DNA of 19,283 nucleotides from an uncultured Clostridia bacterium (GCA_934249265.1 CAKQKQ010000030.1:1-19283), one strand, 5' to 3'; positions 1 to 6,678 are shown, counted from the stretch's first letter. The notes: a model not told the origin generated them from the letters alone. Translations and numbers: made by a program.

Positions 1-2
1 AT

Positions 3-65
3 ATGGCAGAGCCGATATGCGAATATCCGCCCGTGCATTATAGGAAGGTACAGGAAAATGGCTGA
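3..65 (+). CDS. Possible 3' end of an upstream gene (partial)
   Basis: This frame is open from the window edge and encodes about 20 residues (ending HYRKVQENG) before TGA at 63-65. It would overlap the methyltransferase start at 58 by 8 bases, a common arrangement in operons. The piece is too short to identify. The frame of the methyltransferase itself is also open to the window edge, so this could be chance. If real, the defence operon has at least one more gene upstream. Confidence 0.3.
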   Translation: MAEPICEYPPVHYRKVQENG

Positions 66-1620
66 AACTTTTTTCGATAAAATCTATAAAAACAAAACTT
101 TGCACACGCCCGACGTTTTGTCGTGCCTTGCGAATTTATCTAACGACGAAGTTTTCACCCCGCCCGACGTGGTAAATCAAACGCTCGATTTGTTGCCGCA
201 AGAATTGTTTTCCGACCCGAATACCACATTTTTAGATCCCGCTTGCAAAACGGGCGTATTTTTGCGTGAAATTGCTAAACGTTTGCTTGTGGGGTTAGCG
301 GATAAAATTCCCGATTTGCAGAAACGCATAGACCACATATTTCATAAACAACTTTACGGAATAGCGATAACAGAACTTACAAGTTTGTTATCACGCAGAA
401 GTCTTTATTGCTCGAAATACCCGAACGGCGAATATTCGATTTCTCATTTCGATACCGCCGAAGGCAATATCCGTTTCCGTAAAATAAACCACATTTTTAT
501 AAACGGAAAATGCAAGTTTTGCGGCGCGACCGAAACGCAATGGAAACGCGAAGAAAGTAAAGAAACACACGCTTACGAATTTATACACACGACGACACCG
601 GAGAAAATTTTTAATATGAAATTCGACGTAATTATATCTAACCCACCCTATCAATTATCCGACGGCGGCGGCACGGGTGATAGTGCACGACCTATCTATC
701 ATTTATTTGTAGAACAAGCAAAAAAATTAACGCCTAGATTTATCTCTATGATAGTACCTTCTCGTTGGATGAAAGGCGGAAAAGGTTTACAAGAATTTAG
801 AGCACAAATGATAAAGGATACTCATATCAGTTATATTTTTGATTACGAAGATGCTCAAGAATGTTTTTCCGGAATACATCTTGACGGTGGAGTAAATTAT
901 TTCCTATGGGAAAAAGAATATAACGGGGTTGTCCATTATTATTATAAACCACGCAGTCAAGAATGTATTTATTCAGAAAGATTTTTACAAACAGATGTAA
1001 CGAACACTGTTATTAGGGATTATAGACAAATCACTATTATTGAAAAAACTAGTAAAGGTAGCCGTTTTAGCGAAATCGTATCTACTCGAAACCCTTATGG
1101 ATTTTCGGCTGATTTATTTAACGATCCGCAAAAATATCCTTTGGCAGATTTAACTTATACCCCCGAACTTAATAAATATAAGGTTTTTGGAGTTAAAGGC
1201 ATTAAAGGCGGAGCAAAAAGAACTATAGGCTATGTGTACTTGGATAGAAATGAAGATAAAGACGGAAATCTCAATAAACATAAGTTATTTTTTTCCAAAG
1301 CATATATGACAACGTCAACTGTACCACCGGAAATTGTTGAAGCACAACCTAATGAGATATGCACTGAGACATTTTTACAAATAGGCGGATTTGATTCATT
1401 GAATCAAGCACATAATTGCTTATCTTATATTAAGACAAAATTTTTTAGAGCGTTATTATTTTACAATAGGCATTCTCTTAATATATCGAAAGAATCTTTT
1501 GCTTTAATACCTATGCAAGATTTTTCAAAACCATGGACGGATGAAGAGTTGTATAAAAAATACGATTTATCGCACGAAGAAATCGATTTTATCGAAAGTA
1601 TGATTAAACCCATGGAGTAA
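58..1620 (+). CDS. Eco57I-like N6-adenine DNA methyltransferase
   Basis: This enzyme probably transfers a methyl group from S-adenosylmethionine to adenine N6 in a recognition site, protecting host DNA. Visible motifs in 520 residues are a VFTPPDVV entry motif (about 32-39), the SAM-binding motif I FLDPACKTG (58-66) and the catalytic NPPY (195-198). Motif I has Lys where many relatives have Gly. A CxxC pair (C152, C155) lies between motif I and NPPY. The C-terminal half, from about 200, should hold the target recognition domain. The start at 58 is chosen for the AGGAAGG at 42-48, nine bases upstream. The stop is 4 bases before the RES gene, so translation is probably coupled. Base composition drops sharply after about position 660, so the gene looks like a mosaic. 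Specificity cannot be read from the sequence. Confidence 0.9.
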   Translation: MAETFFDKIYKNKTLHTPDVLSCLANLSNDEVFTPPDVVNQTLDLLPQELFSDPNTTFLDPACKTGVFLREIAKRLLVGLADKIPDLQKRIDHIFHKQLYGIAITELTSLLSRRSLYCSKYPNGEYSISHFDTAEGNIRFRKINHIFINGKCKFCGATETQWKREESKETHAYEFIHTTTPEKIFNMKFDVIISNPPYQLSDGGGTGDSARPIYHLFVEQAKKLTPRFISMIVPSRWMKGGKGLQEFRAQMIKDTHISYIFDYEDAQECFSGIHLDGGVNYFLWEKEYNGVVHYYYKPRSQECIYSERFLQTDVTNTVIRDYRQITIIEKTSKGSRFSEIVSTRNPYGFSADLFNDPQKYPLADLTYTPELNKYKVFGVKGIKGGAKRTIGYVYLDRNEDKDGNLNKHKLFFSKAYMTTSTVPPEIVEAQPNEICTETFLQIGGFDSLNQAHNCLSYIKTKFFRALLFYNRHSLNISKESFALIPMQDFSKPWTDEELYKKYDLSHEEIDFIESMIKPME

Positions 1621-1624
1621 CACT

Positions 1625-2467
1625 ATGACTTTAGAAATTAACAATAATGATTTTCATACGGTAAATGAGTTTGATAATTCTTTTGAGTTTATACATTCTC
1701 TCCACACAAGCGCACCCGAAACGATGTGTCCTATACTTGATAAAATATGTAAAGACTTAAAAACAAATCTTTTATCTAAAGGAACAAGCGCAAACATAGA
1801 TAATACTACTCTACTATACCGTGCAAGAAAAGTATGTGCTAAAGATTTATCTTACGAAGAAGATAACAATGAAGAATTGTCATTTTGGAAAGACTATCTT
1901 AAAAGTTATTTTAATAATTCAAAAGATGAAAAATTGCAAAAAAAATTTATCCAAAAACAAGCATTTGATGGAAAATCTATTAACGAGGAAATAAGCAAGG
2001 CTTTATCTTCCGACTATCTTGGATTCAATAAAGATAAAAGCGGCGCACCGCCTATTGATAAAAGCAAAAATGATAGAGCAAGCAAAACGGGTGAACGAGT
2101 TTTATACTTAAGCGAATCAATTAAAACATGCCTTCTTGAATGTAATGCTAATCGTGAAGAAATATTTAGTATAGGCGAATTTACAGCAACAAAACCATTG
2201 AAAATTTATGATTTCCCAGAATCAGAAAATGACTACTGCAAACTTTGGCTTAGTTGTATTTTTAGTCAAGTAACTCAAGAAAAAAAATATCTAAAATCGC
2301 AAACGTTAACCCGTTTGATACGGGAAATGGGCTATGACGGGGTAAAATATCGTAGCGCAAAGAATACTGAAGGATTTTGCTATGCAATTTTTAATCCGGA
2401 AGATTTTGACTGCAAACGTTCTTACCTTGTAAAACCAACAAACATCTCCATTTCATTTAGGAAATAA
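1625..2467 (+). CDS. RES-domain protein, probable NAD+ phosphorylase-type toxin/effector
   Basis: The 280-residue protein carries the landmarks of the RES fold: LYRAR at 64-68 (R66), a segment with R151 leading to RVLYLSES (158-165), LLEC with E172, and GYDGVKYRS with S244 followed by an FNPEDF segment. Together these supply the Arg, Glu and Ser that name the family. Known RES toxins (MbcT, ParT, the Xre-RES systems) modify or destroy NAD+ or a related substrate and arrest growth. The first 60 residues are not recognised. The start follows GGAG at 1614-1617 inside the previous gene, and the gene sits 4 bases after the methyltransferase and 18 before the helicase. No Xre/DUF2384 antitoxin gene is adjacent, which is unusual. 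The gene is very AT-rich (13 G+C in bases 1861-1920). I infer an abortive-infection role within the restriction system; an accessory enzyme or a passenger toxin is also possible. Confidence 0.83.
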   Translation: MTLEINNNDFHTVNEFDNSFEFIHSLHTSAPETMCPILDKICKDLKTNLLSKGTSANIDNTTLLYRARKVCAKDLSYEEDNNEELSFWKDYLKSYFNNSKDEKLQKKFIQKQAFDGKSINEEISKALSSDYLGFNKDKSGAPPIDKSKNDRASKTGERVLYLSESIKTCLLECNANREEIFSIGEFTATKPLKIYDFPESENDYCKLWLSCIFSQVTQEKKYLKSQTLTRLIREMGYDGVKYRSAKNTEGFCYAIFNPEDFDCKRSYLVKPTNISISFRK

Positions 2468-2485
2468 ATAGAGGGAGTAAGAAAT

Positions 2486-5377
2486 ATGGCAAATAATATC
2501 AGTCTTTCCGAAATATTACATAAACGTCCCGCCGTTGTGCCCACTATTTACGGCTATATACTGCCCGATTTAAAAGATCACGACGGATATATCAAAATCG
2601 GCTACACCGACCGCAAAGACACCGAAACGCGTATCCGCGAACAACTGCATACGGCGGCAATTAATTTCAAAATCTTGTTTAAAGAATCGGCAATGCGCCC
2701 CGACGGAACGTGTTTTACCGATAAAGACGTTCATCGCTTGTTAAAGCACAAAAGATTTTTGCAACTTAACGCGGGCGCGGACAAAAACGAATGGTTTAAC
2801 TGTACGGCTCAAGACGCGCTGACGGCTATTGAAGAGTTGCGCACGGAATCGCGCTTTGAAGGTAACCGCACTTGGAATTTCGCTATGCGCGACGAGCAAA
2901 AACAAGCCGTAGAAATGACGAAAACATATTTCGAGCAATCAAAACACGACGATCCGACTCGACCGCCAAAATTTTTGTGGAACGCGAAAATGCGTTTCGG
3001 CAAAACTTTTGCGACTTACGAATTGTGTAAGGCGTTAAATTTCAAAAAAATTCTCGTTTTAACTTTTAAACCCGCCGTAGAATCCGCTTGGCAAGAAGAT
3101 ATTTCGCGCCACGTCGATTTTAAAGGCTGGCAATTCGTGAGCAATAAAGAGGCGAAATTCGACGCGAAAAAATTAGACGAACAATTTGACGCTTGCAACA
3201 AAAATGACCCAATTGTTGTGTTCGGTTCGTTTCAAGATTTGCTCGGCACAAACGACGCGGGCGGCATAAAAGCAAAAAACGAATTTATCCACACCACGAA
3301 TTGGGATATTATCGTGTTCGACGAATACCATTTCGGAGCATGGCGCGAAAACGCAAAAAATCTATTTGAAAAAATTGATGAAGAAAATGACGATTTTGAC
3401 CTTGAAAAATATCAAAAGGAAGAAGCCGGCAACGCCATAAACGAAACGTTTTTACCTATCACGTCGGAACATTATCTATATTTATCCGGCACGCCCTTCC
3501 GCGCACTTAATTCGGGCGAGTTTTTGGAAGATCAAGTTTTCAACTGGACGTATTCGGATGAGCAATCAGCAAAAGAAAATTGGGATAAATCGCGGGGCGA
3601 AAACCCGTATGCGGCACTCCCGAAAATGGTAATGCTGACGTATAAAGTGCCCGACTCCATTACGGCAAACGTAGCCATAAACGAAGGCTATGACGAATTC
3701 GATATAAACGAATTTTTCCGCGCAGAAATTCCCGAAAAAGGAAAAATTGAATCGGCGCGGTTCGTCTACGAAGACGACGTGCAGAAATGGCTGAAAATGA
3801 TTCAAGGCAATTATATGCCCGTGGACGGATTAAAACTCGGTGCTGAACGCCCGCCTATGCCCTTTTCTGACACAACGCTATTGAACGTTTTATCTCATAC
3901 GTTATGGTTTTTGCCGAACGTTGCAAGTTGTTTTGCAATGTATAATTTATTGCGGCAAAAGCAAAACAATTTTTTTGACGATTACAAGATCATTGTGTGC
4001 GCTGGAACAAAAGCGGGTATCGGCTTGGACGCACTTGCGCCCGTTCTTAACGCTATGGGCGATCCGCTTATAACGAAAACTATTACCCTATCTTGCGGAA
4101 AACTCACCACGGGCGTTACCGTTCGTCCTTGGGCGGGCGTGTTTATGCTCCGCAATTTGAAATCCCCCGAAACGTATTTCCAGACGGCGTTCCGCGTACA
4201 GTCGCCTTGGGAAATCGTGAACGATCACGGCGATAAAGAGATTATCAAGCAAGAATGTTATATTTTCGACTTTGCATTAGAACGTGCATTGCATCAAATT
4301 TCCGACTATTCATGCAGATTAAAGGTTGACGATACCAGCCCCGAACAAAAAGTTTCGGAATTTATTTCGTTTTTGCCCGTGCTTGCGTTCGACGGCGCGT
4401 CTATGAACCGTATCGATGCGCAAGATATTTTGGACATTACCTATGCGGGAACGTCGGCTACGCTACTTGCAAAACGTTGGCAAACTGCTCTCTTGGTTCA
4501 CGTAGATAACGACACGCTTAAAAAGTTGCAAAATAATCAAGACGCGTTGGACGCGCTTATGCGTATCGAAGGATTCCGTTCGTTAAACGCCGAAATTCAG
4601 ACGATTATCAACCGTTCGGAAAAGGTAAAAAAACTCAAAAAAGAAAAAGGCGACGATTTAACGCCCACCGAAAAAAAAGAACTTACCGAAGACGAAAAGA
4701 AAGCAAAGTCTTTGCGTAAACAAGTGCAAGAAAATCTTTTGAAACTTGCGGCGCGTATCCCCGCGTTTATGTATCTCACCGATTATCGCGAACAGACGAT
4801 TAAAGACGTAATTACGCAAATAGAGCCCGAACTTTTCCAAAAGGTTACGGGGCTTACGGTTAAAGATTTCGACGTGTTGTGTTCGATAGGACTTTTCGAC
4901 TCCGAAAAAATGAATCAAGGTATTTTCGGGTTTAGAAAATACGAAAATTCAAGTTTATCGTATATGGGTATCGACAAACACGAAGGCGAATCAATAGGCG
5001 GTTGGGACACTGTACTCCGCCGCGAAGAATACGAAGCCTTATATAGCAAACAACAGGCTACCATGACCGACTTCGAGAATATTCTTATTCCCGAAAAATA
5101 CCGTGCGGGCAAAGAAAATATTGATAACGAGGTAGCAAAAACGCAAATTGCCGCAACCGATGCTGTGTCTGTTGATGACGATTTCGCCGAAAAAGAATTG
5201 GAAGAAATGCTTGCAAAAGTCAAAGTCGGCATTACGGTAACGCACAAAAAATTCGGCGACGGAATAATAACTTGGATAGGAAACGACAAAAAATATCTAC
5301 GAGTTAAATTTTCCGTTGGCGAAAAGAACTTTGTATTTCCCGACGCGTTCATCGTTGGCTTTTTGCAAATAAAATAA
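2486..5377 (+). CDS. GIY-YIG nuclease / SF2 helicase fusion, restriction effector
   Basis: This is probably the cleaving and translocating subunit paired with the methyltransferase. Residues 20-120 form a GIY-YIG domain of the T5orf172 type: IYGYILPD (21-28), GYIKIGYT (34-41), R49 in the following helix, and NEWF with E103 as the likely metal-binding Glu. An SF2 helicase follows: motif I NAKMRFGKT (166-174), motif II DEYH (279-282), motif III SGTPF (334-338) and a motif VI-like QTAFRVQSPW from Q566. A Lys/Glu-rich coiled-coil-like stretch spans about 710-755. A helical C-terminal region follows, and residues 914-963 (VTHKKFGDGIITWIG) look like a small Tudor/CarD-type beta domain. The start has an excellent site, GAGGGAG at 2471-2477. 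Its GC-rich codons contrast with the preceding gene. The GIY-YIG and helicase calls are firm; the restriction role rests on the operon. Confidence 0.92.
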   Translation: MANNISLSEILHKRPAVVPTIYGYILPDLKDHDGYIKIGYTDRKDTETRIREQLHTAAINFKILFKESAMRPDGTCFTDKDVHRLLKHKRFLQLNAGADKNEWFNCTAQDALTAIEELRTESRFEGNRTWNFAMRDEQKQAVEMTKTYFEQSKHDDPTRPPKFLWNAKMRFGKTFATYELCKALNFKKILVLTFKPAVESAWQEDISRHVDFKGWQFVSNKEAKFDAKKLDEQFDACNKNDPIVVFGSFQDLLGTNDAGGIKAKNEFIHTTNWDIIVFDEYHFGAWRENAKNLFEKIDEENDDFDLEKYQKEEAGNAINETFLPITSEHYLYLSGTPFRALNSGEFLEDQVFNWTYSDEQSAKENWDKSRGENPYAALPKMVMLTYKVPDSITANVAINEGYDEFDINEFFRAEIPEKGKIESARFVYEDDVQKWLKMIQGNYMPVDGLKLGAERPPMPFSDTTLLNVLSHTLWFLPNVASCFAMYNLLRQKQNNFFDDYKIIVCAGTKAGIGLDALAPVLNAMGDPLITKTITLSCGKLTTGVTVRPWAGVFMLRNLKSPETYFQTAFRVQSPWEIVNDHGDKEIIKQECYIFDFALERALHQISDYSCRLKVDDTSPEQKVSEFISFLPVLAFDGASMNRIDAQDILDITYAGTSATLLAKRWQTALLVHVDNDTLKKLQNNQDALDALMRIEGFRSLNAEIQTIINRSEKVKKLKKEKGDDLTPTEKKELTEDEKKAKSLRKQVQENLLKLAARIPAFMYLTDYREQTIKDVITQIEPELFQKVTGLTVKDFDVLCSIGLFDSEKMNQGIFGFRKYENSSLSYMGIDKHEGESIGGWDTVLRREEYEALYSKQQATMTDFENILIPEKYRAGKENIDNEVAKTQIAATDAVSVDDDFAEKELEEMLAKVKVGITVTHKKFGDGIITWIGNDKKYLRVKFSVGEKNFVFPDAFIVGFLQIK

Positions 5378-5498
5378 TTTTGATAAAATCTTTTTCCGCC
5401 GCTTCGCGCCGTCACTCCCGTGACGCAATTACGTTTAAAACAATAATTGCTATTCCGTCTCTATGTTCCCGTTCGACTCCCCGATTCATTTTATAAAC

Positions 5499-5530
5499 AA
5501 AAAAGAAGTAACAAAAGTTACTTCTTTTTT
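5499..5530. terminator. Bidirectional terminator palindrome, copy 1
   Basis: A perfect 14-bp inverted repeat AAAAAAGAAGTAAC / GTTACTTCTTTTTT with an AAAA loop. It ends in a T run on both strands, so it could stop the defence operon from the left and tRNA-cluster read-through from the right. It is identical to the copies at 5828 and 6168. Confidence 0.8.
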
Positions 5531-5538
5531 GTTGGTGC

Positions 5539-5641
5539 ACCTTCGGGGTAGATTCCCCCGATAGCGGGGGAAATGTCAATTTGTTGACAAAAGGGGGACG
5601 CCGCGTCAGCGGACGAACCCTTGGGTGAGAGTCCCGAAGGT
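5539..5641. repeat. 103-bp hairpin-rich element with terminal inverted repeats, copy 1
   Basis: It is bounded by ACCTTCGGGG (5539-5548) and TCCCGAAGGT (5632-5641). Inside are serial hairpins: TTCCCCC/GGGGGAA, TGTCAA-TTTG-TTGACA, CCGC-GTCA-GCGG and ACCC/GGGT. The outer stem plus several inner arms gives a cloverleaf-like fold. The left arm matches the acceptor/T-stem end of the adjacent tRNA-Lys gene. It has no coding capacity of note and looks like a MITE-like or structured intergenic repeat. Confidence 0.75.
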
Positions 5642-5670
5642 ATAAAAAAAACTTTATAACTATTCTTTTT

Positions 5671-5770
5671 CGGAGACTCGCTCTTGTAATTTGCAAAGCA
5701 TTTAACTAAAACTCATACATTTGCTTTGCAAATTACTTCGGTCAGTCGCTAAAAACTTGCCACAGGCAAC
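5671..5770. repeat. Hairpin module B, copy 1
   Basis: It opens with a degenerate tRNA-Lys 3'-end fragment (CGGAGACTCG), then has a perfect 15-bp inverted repeat at 5686-5700 and 5722-5736 (GTAATTTGCAAAGCA and its complement). A small hairpin TTGCC-ACA-GGCAA follows near 5757. The same module recurs 340 bp downstream at 6011. Confidence 0.8.
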
Positions 5771-5827
5771 TTTTTCCGCCGCTTCGCGCCGTCGTTCCCG
5801 TTCGACTCCCCGATTCATTTTATAAAC

Positions 5828-5859
5828 AAAAAAGAAGTAACAAAAGTTACTTCTTTTTT
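5828..5859. terminator. Bidirectional terminator palindrome, copy 2
   Basis: The same perfect 14-bp stem and AAAA loop as copy 1, with T runs on both strands. It is part of the 329-bp-offset duplication, so its present use as a terminator is uncertain. Confidence 0.7.
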
Positions 5860-5867
5860 GTTGGTGC

Positions 5868-5970
5868 ACCTTCGGGGTAGATTCCCCCGATAGCGGGGGA
5901 AATGTCAATTTGTTGACAAAAGGGGGACGCCGCGGCGGCGGGCGAACCCTTGGGTGAGAGCCCCGAAGGT
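5868..5970. repeat. 103-bp hairpin-rich element with terminal inverted repeats, copy 2
   Basis: Same length and layout as the copy at 5539, here with perfect 10-bp termini ACCTTCGGGG (5868-5877) and CCCCGAAGGT (5961-5970). Inner hairpins are at 5882-5901 and 5903-5918. The third arm differs from copy 1 (CCGCGGCGG in place of CCGCGTCAGCGG), and the right terminus T becomes C, which restores the outer pairing. Confidence 0.75.
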
Positions 5971-5976
5971 ATAAAA

Positions 5977-6000
5977 AAAACAACACTACAGTGTTGTTTT
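5977..6000 (-). terminator. Second, different terminator next to a displaced tRNA-Lys 3' end
   Basis: AAAACAACAC and GTGTTGTTTT form a 10-bp stem around a TACA loop. On the minus strand it directly follows the tRNA-Lys 3'-end copy at 6001-6020 and runs on into further T residues. It may be the original terminator of the tRNA operon before the present downstream sequence was inserted. Confidence 0.65.
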
Positions 6001-6020
6001 GGTGCACCTTCGGGGACTCG
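6001..6020 (-). pseudogene. Duplicated 3' end of tRNA-Lys (candidate attachment-site remnant)
   Basis: These 20 bases are identical to 6203-6222 in the intact tRNA-Lys(CUU) gene: part of the CCA tail, the 3' acceptor strand and the start of the T-stem. After this point the copy diverges into module B. Shorter copies of the same end occur at 5534-5548 and 5863-5877. Direct repeats of a tRNA 3' end are typical of integrase attachment sites, but no integrase is in the window. Confidence 0.6.
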
Positions 6021-6110
6021 CTCTTGTAATTTGCAAAGCATTTAACTAAAACTCGTACCTTTGCTTTGCAAATTACTTCGGTCAGTCGCTAAAAACTTGC
6101 CACAGGCAAC
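6011..6110. repeat. Hairpin module B, copy 2
   Basis: The same module as at 5671, offset by 340 bp. The perfect 15-bp inverted repeat is at 6026-6040 and 6062-6076. The tRNA-derived start is intact here (CGGGGACTCG). Confidence 0.8.
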
Positions 6111-6167
6111 TTTTTCCGTCGCTTCGTGCCGTCGCTCCCGTTCGAGTCCCCGATTCATTTTATAAAC

Positions 6168-6199
6168 AAAAAAGAAGTAACAAAAGTTACTTCTTTTTT
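6168..6199. terminator. Terminator of the tRNA operon (palindrome copy 3)
   Basis: A perfect 14-bp stem with an AAAA loop begins two bases beyond the CCA end of tRNA-Lys(CUU), so on the minus strand it is the natural rho-independent terminator of the six-tRNA operon. Its T runs on both strands allow two-way use. It is flanked by a 14-bp inverted repeat: GTTCGAGTCCCCGA at 6140-6153 is the complement of the tRNA T-arm at 6211-6225. Confidence 0.85.
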
Positions 6200-6201
6200 G
6201 T

Positions 6202-6277
6202 TGGTGCACCTTCGGGGACTCGAACCCCGGACCCACTGATTAAGAGTCAGTTGCTCTACCAACTGAGCTAAAGGTGC
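6202..6277 (-). tRNA. tRNA-Lys (anticodon CTT)
   Basis: Cloverleaf read on the minus strand: acceptor GCACCTT/AAGGTGC, D-arm GCTC/GAGC, anticodon loop CTCTTAA giving CTT, a T-arm with GGTTCGAGTCC, discriminator A and encoded CCA. It is the last gene of the operon and faces the repeat mosaic. It directly abuts the next tRNA-Lys with no spacer. Confidence 0.96.
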
Positions 6278-6353
6278 TGGTGATCCATCCGGGAGTCGAA
6301 CCCGGGACACCATGATTAAAAGTCATGTGCTCTACCTTCTGAGCTAATGGACC
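6278..6353 (-). tRNA. tRNA-Lys (anticodon TTT)
   Basis: Acceptor GGTCCAT/ATGGATC with one G-U pair, anticodon loop CTTTTAA giving TTT, T-loop TTCGACT, encoded CCA at 6278-6280. Its CCA end touches the first base of tRNA-Lys(CTT), so processing must separate two mature ends with no intervening base. Confidence 0.96.
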
Positions 6354-6367
6354 ATATTAAATTGTTT

Positions 6368-6442
6368 TGGCAGGGGTGGCAGGATTTGAACCTACGAATG
6401 CGGGAATCAAAATCCCGTGCCTTACCGCTTGGCGACACCCCT
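6368..6442 (-). tRNA. tRNA-Gln (anticodon TTG)
   Basis: Acceptor AGGGGTG/CACCCCT, a D-arm with AAGCGGTAA, anticodon loop TTTTGAT giving TTG, T-loop TTCAAAT and encoded CCA. It lies 14 bases upstream of tRNA-Lys(TTT). Confidence 0.95.
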
Positions 6443-6468
6443 ACGGTTTTAACATTTACTAAAATGAA

Positions 6469-6545
6469 TGGGGCGAGAGAAGGGAATCGAACCCTCGACC
6501 TCCAGGACCACAATCTGGCGCTCCACCGATTGAGCTACTCTCGCC
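6469..6545 (-). tRNA. tRNA-His (anticodon GTG)
   Basis: Anticodon loop TTGTGGT gives GTG. The acceptor GCGAGAG/CTCTCGC is preceded by the extra G at position -1, which pairs with discriminator C73, the histidine identity element. CCA is encoded. Confidence 0.95.
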
Positions 6546-6560
6546 ATCTATTTTAATAAA

Positions 6561-6637
6561 TGGTGCGCCAGAAGGGACTCGAACCCCTGACACCCGCCTT
6601 AGAAGGGCGGTGCTCTATCCAGCTGAGCTACTGGCGC
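6561..6637 (-). tRNA. tRNA-Arg (anticodon TCT)
   Basis: Acceptor GCGCCAG/CTGGCGC, anticodon loop CTTCTAA giving TCT (reads AGA), T-loop TTCGAGT, discriminator A and encoded CCA. Confidence 0.96.
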
Positions 6638-6678
6638 ATATTTATAAAAATGCGCATTTTTGAATCGGATCAAAAAAA

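Larger units (their letters stand above)
5391..6219. repeat. Mosaic tandem repeat region between the defence operon and tRNA-Lys
   Basis: No gene is supported in this 0.8-kb interval. It consists of near-identical blocks: 5466-5651 recurs at 5795-5980 (offset 329), and 5671-5877 recurs at 6011-6217 (offset 340). Partial copies of a third unit run into the intact tRNA-Lys gene. Each block carries a fragment of the tRNA-Lys 3' end, a terminator palindrome, or both. Short reading frames across it are by-products of GC-rich hairpins. The arrangement suggests repeated insertion or unequal recombination at the tRNA 3' end. Confidence 0.9.

Noticed and set aside
4915..5415. 166-residue minus-strand frame
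   Set aside because: Lies antisense to the helicase C-terminus, whose frame is clearly coding; no ribosome site or recognisable motif.
5466..6219. CRISPR array
   Set aside because: There are few copies, the repeats are long and internally palindromic, and the intervals between them are themselves repeated rather than unique spacers.
1..6220. Prophage
   Set aside because: No structural, packaging, lysis or integrase gene is present in the window; only a defence operon beside tRNA-derived repeats.
5412..6236. Several short minus-strand reading frames of 64-101 residues with similar sequences
   Set aside because: They lie across the duplicated hairpin elements and tRNA-Lys fragments, and their similarity follows from the DNA repeats. 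No credible translation starts.
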